Below are positions 62,756-64,000 of a stretch of DNA of 64,000 bases, in pieces. This DNA is from Candidatus Paracaedibacteraceae bacterium. GTDB lineage: Bacteria; Pseudomonadota; Alphaproteobacteria; Paracaedibacterales; Paracaedibacteraceae. Location: contig JAIBEV010000146.1 of assembly GCA_019459505.1 (NCBI GenBank), forward strand, positions 1 to 64,000, read 5' to 3'. Position 1 is the first letter of the stretch. Every line of letters begins with the position of its first letter. The position numbers and the translations under genes were made by a program. A model generated the notes under the pieces. The model was not told where the DNA came from. It made no database searches and saw only the letters and a list, made by a program, of their open reading frames with translations.

Positions 62756-62950
62756 ATGGATATCCTTTGGTTTAAACACGATTTACGCATTTGCAATCAC
62801 GCGGCCTTGACATGCGCTTCACAATCTGACGCAGTTTTGCCAATTTATATTCTGGAGCCTGAGCTTTGGAAACAGCCCAACATAAGCAAAAGACATTACA
62901 TATTTCTTAATGAGTGCTTGCAAAGGCTTGATGAAGAGCTGAAAAAGTAG
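62756..62950 (+). pseudogene. DNA photolyase / FAD-binding domain protein, N-terminal fragment
   Basis: The start has GGGGAG upstream and the product opens MDILWFKHDLRICNHAAL, the N-terminal antenna-domain signature of class I photolyases and cryptochromes (xxWFRxDLRxxDNxAL). It goes on with AVLPIYILEPELW and FLNECLQRLDEELKK, then stops at 62950 after 64 of about 470 residues. The sequence behind it belongs to the antisense epimerase gene, so the remainder was lost in a rearrangement. It is a fragment of a different copy from the minus-strand photolyase at the window end, whose missing N-terminus would lie beyond 64000. Confidence 0.8.
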
Positions 62951-62962
62951 GCCTAAGTATTG

Positions 62963-63509
62963 TTAATGGTATATTAAAAGATCTTGCAAGGCCTTGCAAA
63001 GAGTTGGAAAGGTGAAAATGTATCCTTCTTTTATCAATTGATCTGAAATCAATTTTTGTCTTTGCAATAGTAAGGTTTTTCACAGTTCCCCAAATAGAGT
63101 TTTGATTAAAAATGAAGTAAGTTTCAAAAAATTTAACCGTCTTATGGTTTTAGTAAGTTCGTAGGTAAAGCCTTGATTGGTAATGGGGAACGGGCACAAA
63201 GTTCAAATGAACCGGTTAAATTTTCATGGCTAACTAAGAAATGGATGGCCTCAACAACGTCTTTAACATGAATTCAAGACAGTCATTAATTGCCTGATCC
63301 CAGTTGAGCACCTAGGTTTAACCGGAACAAGGGTAATGACTTTAGTAACATGCCTCCTTCATTTCCAAGGATTTTCTCGAAAGTAAATTCTTATTCCTTG
63401 TTAAAACGGTTATCCAAAACCCTAAGGCAGAAAAATGACGACACAGGTGAGTGCTAATAAACCCTATTCTCCCTGTTATGAGTAGATTTTCTACCATAGT
63501 GCTTCTCAT
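62963..63509 (-). pseudogene. TIGR01777-type NAD(P)-dependent epimerase, degenerate
   Basis: A ruined SDR gene. ATG 63509 follows the photolyase stop by eight bases and has AGGAAAGGG upstream. It starts MVENLLITGRIGFISTHLC, where the Rossmann GGTGFIG is damaged. The frame stops at 63342. Further down other frames keep family landmarks: LGSG followed by three stop codons where Q, W and W are expected, then IHVKDVVEAIHFLVSHENLTGSF, and at the end LIKTLFGEL, KLISDQLIKEGYIFTFPTLC and KALQDLL with a stop at 62963. The span is 547 bp instead of about 900, so an internal deletion is present too. Confidence 0.85.
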
Positions 63510-63517
63510 ACCCTTTC

Positions 63518-64000
63518 CTACTCCACATTTTCCTTTAATCGTGAAAAACTCTCTAGCGCCCGTGCACGTGAACAAGAAACATCGACGATCGGTTCAGAAT
63601 ACGTTTTACCAAGGATAACCCCAGCTTGTTCCAACACGAGTTTTGGAGCTTCCCATGGGCAAAACAAGTATTTGTCGGGAAGATTGCTAAGCTCGGGCAC
63701 AAAACGCCGTGTGTATTTTCCCTCAGGGTCAAACTTTTGCCCCTGGGTGATTGGATTAAAAATACGGAAATAAGGTGCAGCATCTACCCCACAGCCAGCC
63801 ACCCATTGCCAACTAGCGCTGTTATTGGCAAGATCGGCATCAACAAGACAATCCCAGAACCAGCGCTCGCCCTGCCGCCAGTCGATCAGTAAATTTTTTA
63901 CTAAAAATGAGCCAACAATCATCCGGATACGGTTATGCATGTAGCCGGTTTGCCATAGCTCGCGCATACCTGCATCAACAATTGGATAACCAGTCTGTCC
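63518..64000 (-). CDS. phr: class I DNA photolyase, C-terminal FAD-binding part (cut by the window edge)
   Basis: The frame is open from base 64000 to TAG 63518, 160 codons. It contains the strongly conserved FAD-binding core: TGYPIVDAGMRELWQTGYMHNR, split over residues 3-24, then IRMIVGSFLVKNLLIDWRQGE, WFWDCLVDADLANNSASWQW and YFRIFNPITQGQKFDP. The tail LPDKYLFCPWEAP and SRARALESFSRL is as usual. No frameshift is seen in the visible part, so the gene may be whole. Photolyases use blue light to split cyclobutane pyrimidine dimers. The dead epimerase follows eight bases after it, as in intact clusters elsewhere. Confidence 0.92.
   Translation of the reverse strand, partial: GQTGYPIVDAGMRELWQTGYMHNRIRMIVGSFLVKNLLIDWRQGERWFWDCLVDADLANNSASWQWVAGCGVDAAPYFRIFNPITQGQKFDPEGKYTRRFVPELSNLPDKYLFCPWEAPKLVLEQAGVILGKTYSEPIVDVSCSRARALESFSRLKENVE

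Noticed and set aside
62951-63014. Continuation of the photolyase N-terminal fragment after a frameshift
   Set aside because: A shifted frame reads GLSIVNGILKDLA, but the opposite strand gives the family C-terminus of the TIGR01777 epimerase with its stop at 62963, which explains the bases better.

Overview
The window reads as a chromosomal segment of an AT-rich alphaproteobacterium, most likely a host-associated or intracellular lineage such as Holosporales/Paracaedibacteraceae. The class rests on alphaproteobacterial gene orders and families: tsaE-amgK-murU-addB-addA, bamD-recN-ligA, tilS near ftsH, and a GapR (DUF2312) protein. The intracellular lifestyle is inferred from the many unrecognised secreted proteins, the several decaying genes and the nested mobile-element debris. 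No rRNA is present to settle the taxonomy.

Layout. 1-2000: a small secreted protein, then radC and map (with a histidine-rich N-terminus). 2123-10227: a tightly overlapping minus-strand operon tsaE-amgK-murU-addB-addA, joining tRNA t6A modification, peptidoglycan recycling and double-strand-break repair. 10454-14349: alr, tRNA-Met, a small unknown gene, tRNA-Ser with a very strong terminator, and a frameshifted secreted gene. 14488-22726: a minus-strand block of secreted proteins, including a tandem duplicated pair with HxT motifs suggestive of 2H phosphoesterases, an orphan MshL-like secretin and an MBL-fold hydrolase. 22839-28932: a patatin-like phospholipase, a DUF2795 gene with its partner, and a 1.2 kb-repeat secreted protein built of CX3C modules. 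29115-33753: bamD, recN, ligA.

33954-46378 is the most unusual part for signalling. It holds a secreted protein with a possible HicA-like C-terminal fold and a coupled panD / binding-protein-TRIC-channel fusion / Cache-adenylate cyclase operon. These are followed by a DcaP-like porin, a wrecked beta-propeller gene, a Nudix lipoprotein and an orphan soluble PAS-PAS histidine kinase. 46686-59339 is mostly housekeeping: a MATE transporter, ftsH, tilS, a large TPR protein, glmS-glmU (amino-sugar supply for the wall) and gapR.

59490-64000 is a mobile and decaying region. An IS6-type remnant is abutted by a 342-bp mini-IS with perfect 36-bp inverted repeats, which itself truncates a Tn3-family transposase. 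The Tn3 resolvase and res site remain. Beyond them lies what looks like a light-response cassette: TspO, a TIGR03643 protein, a photolyase N-terminal fragment, a dead TIGR01777 epimerase, and the C-terminal part of a photolyase that runs off the window. Start codons were revised where the ribosome binding site or a gene overlap favoured another codon (addA, addB, amgK, alr, panD, ftsH with GTG, and TTG starts in the duplicated pair).
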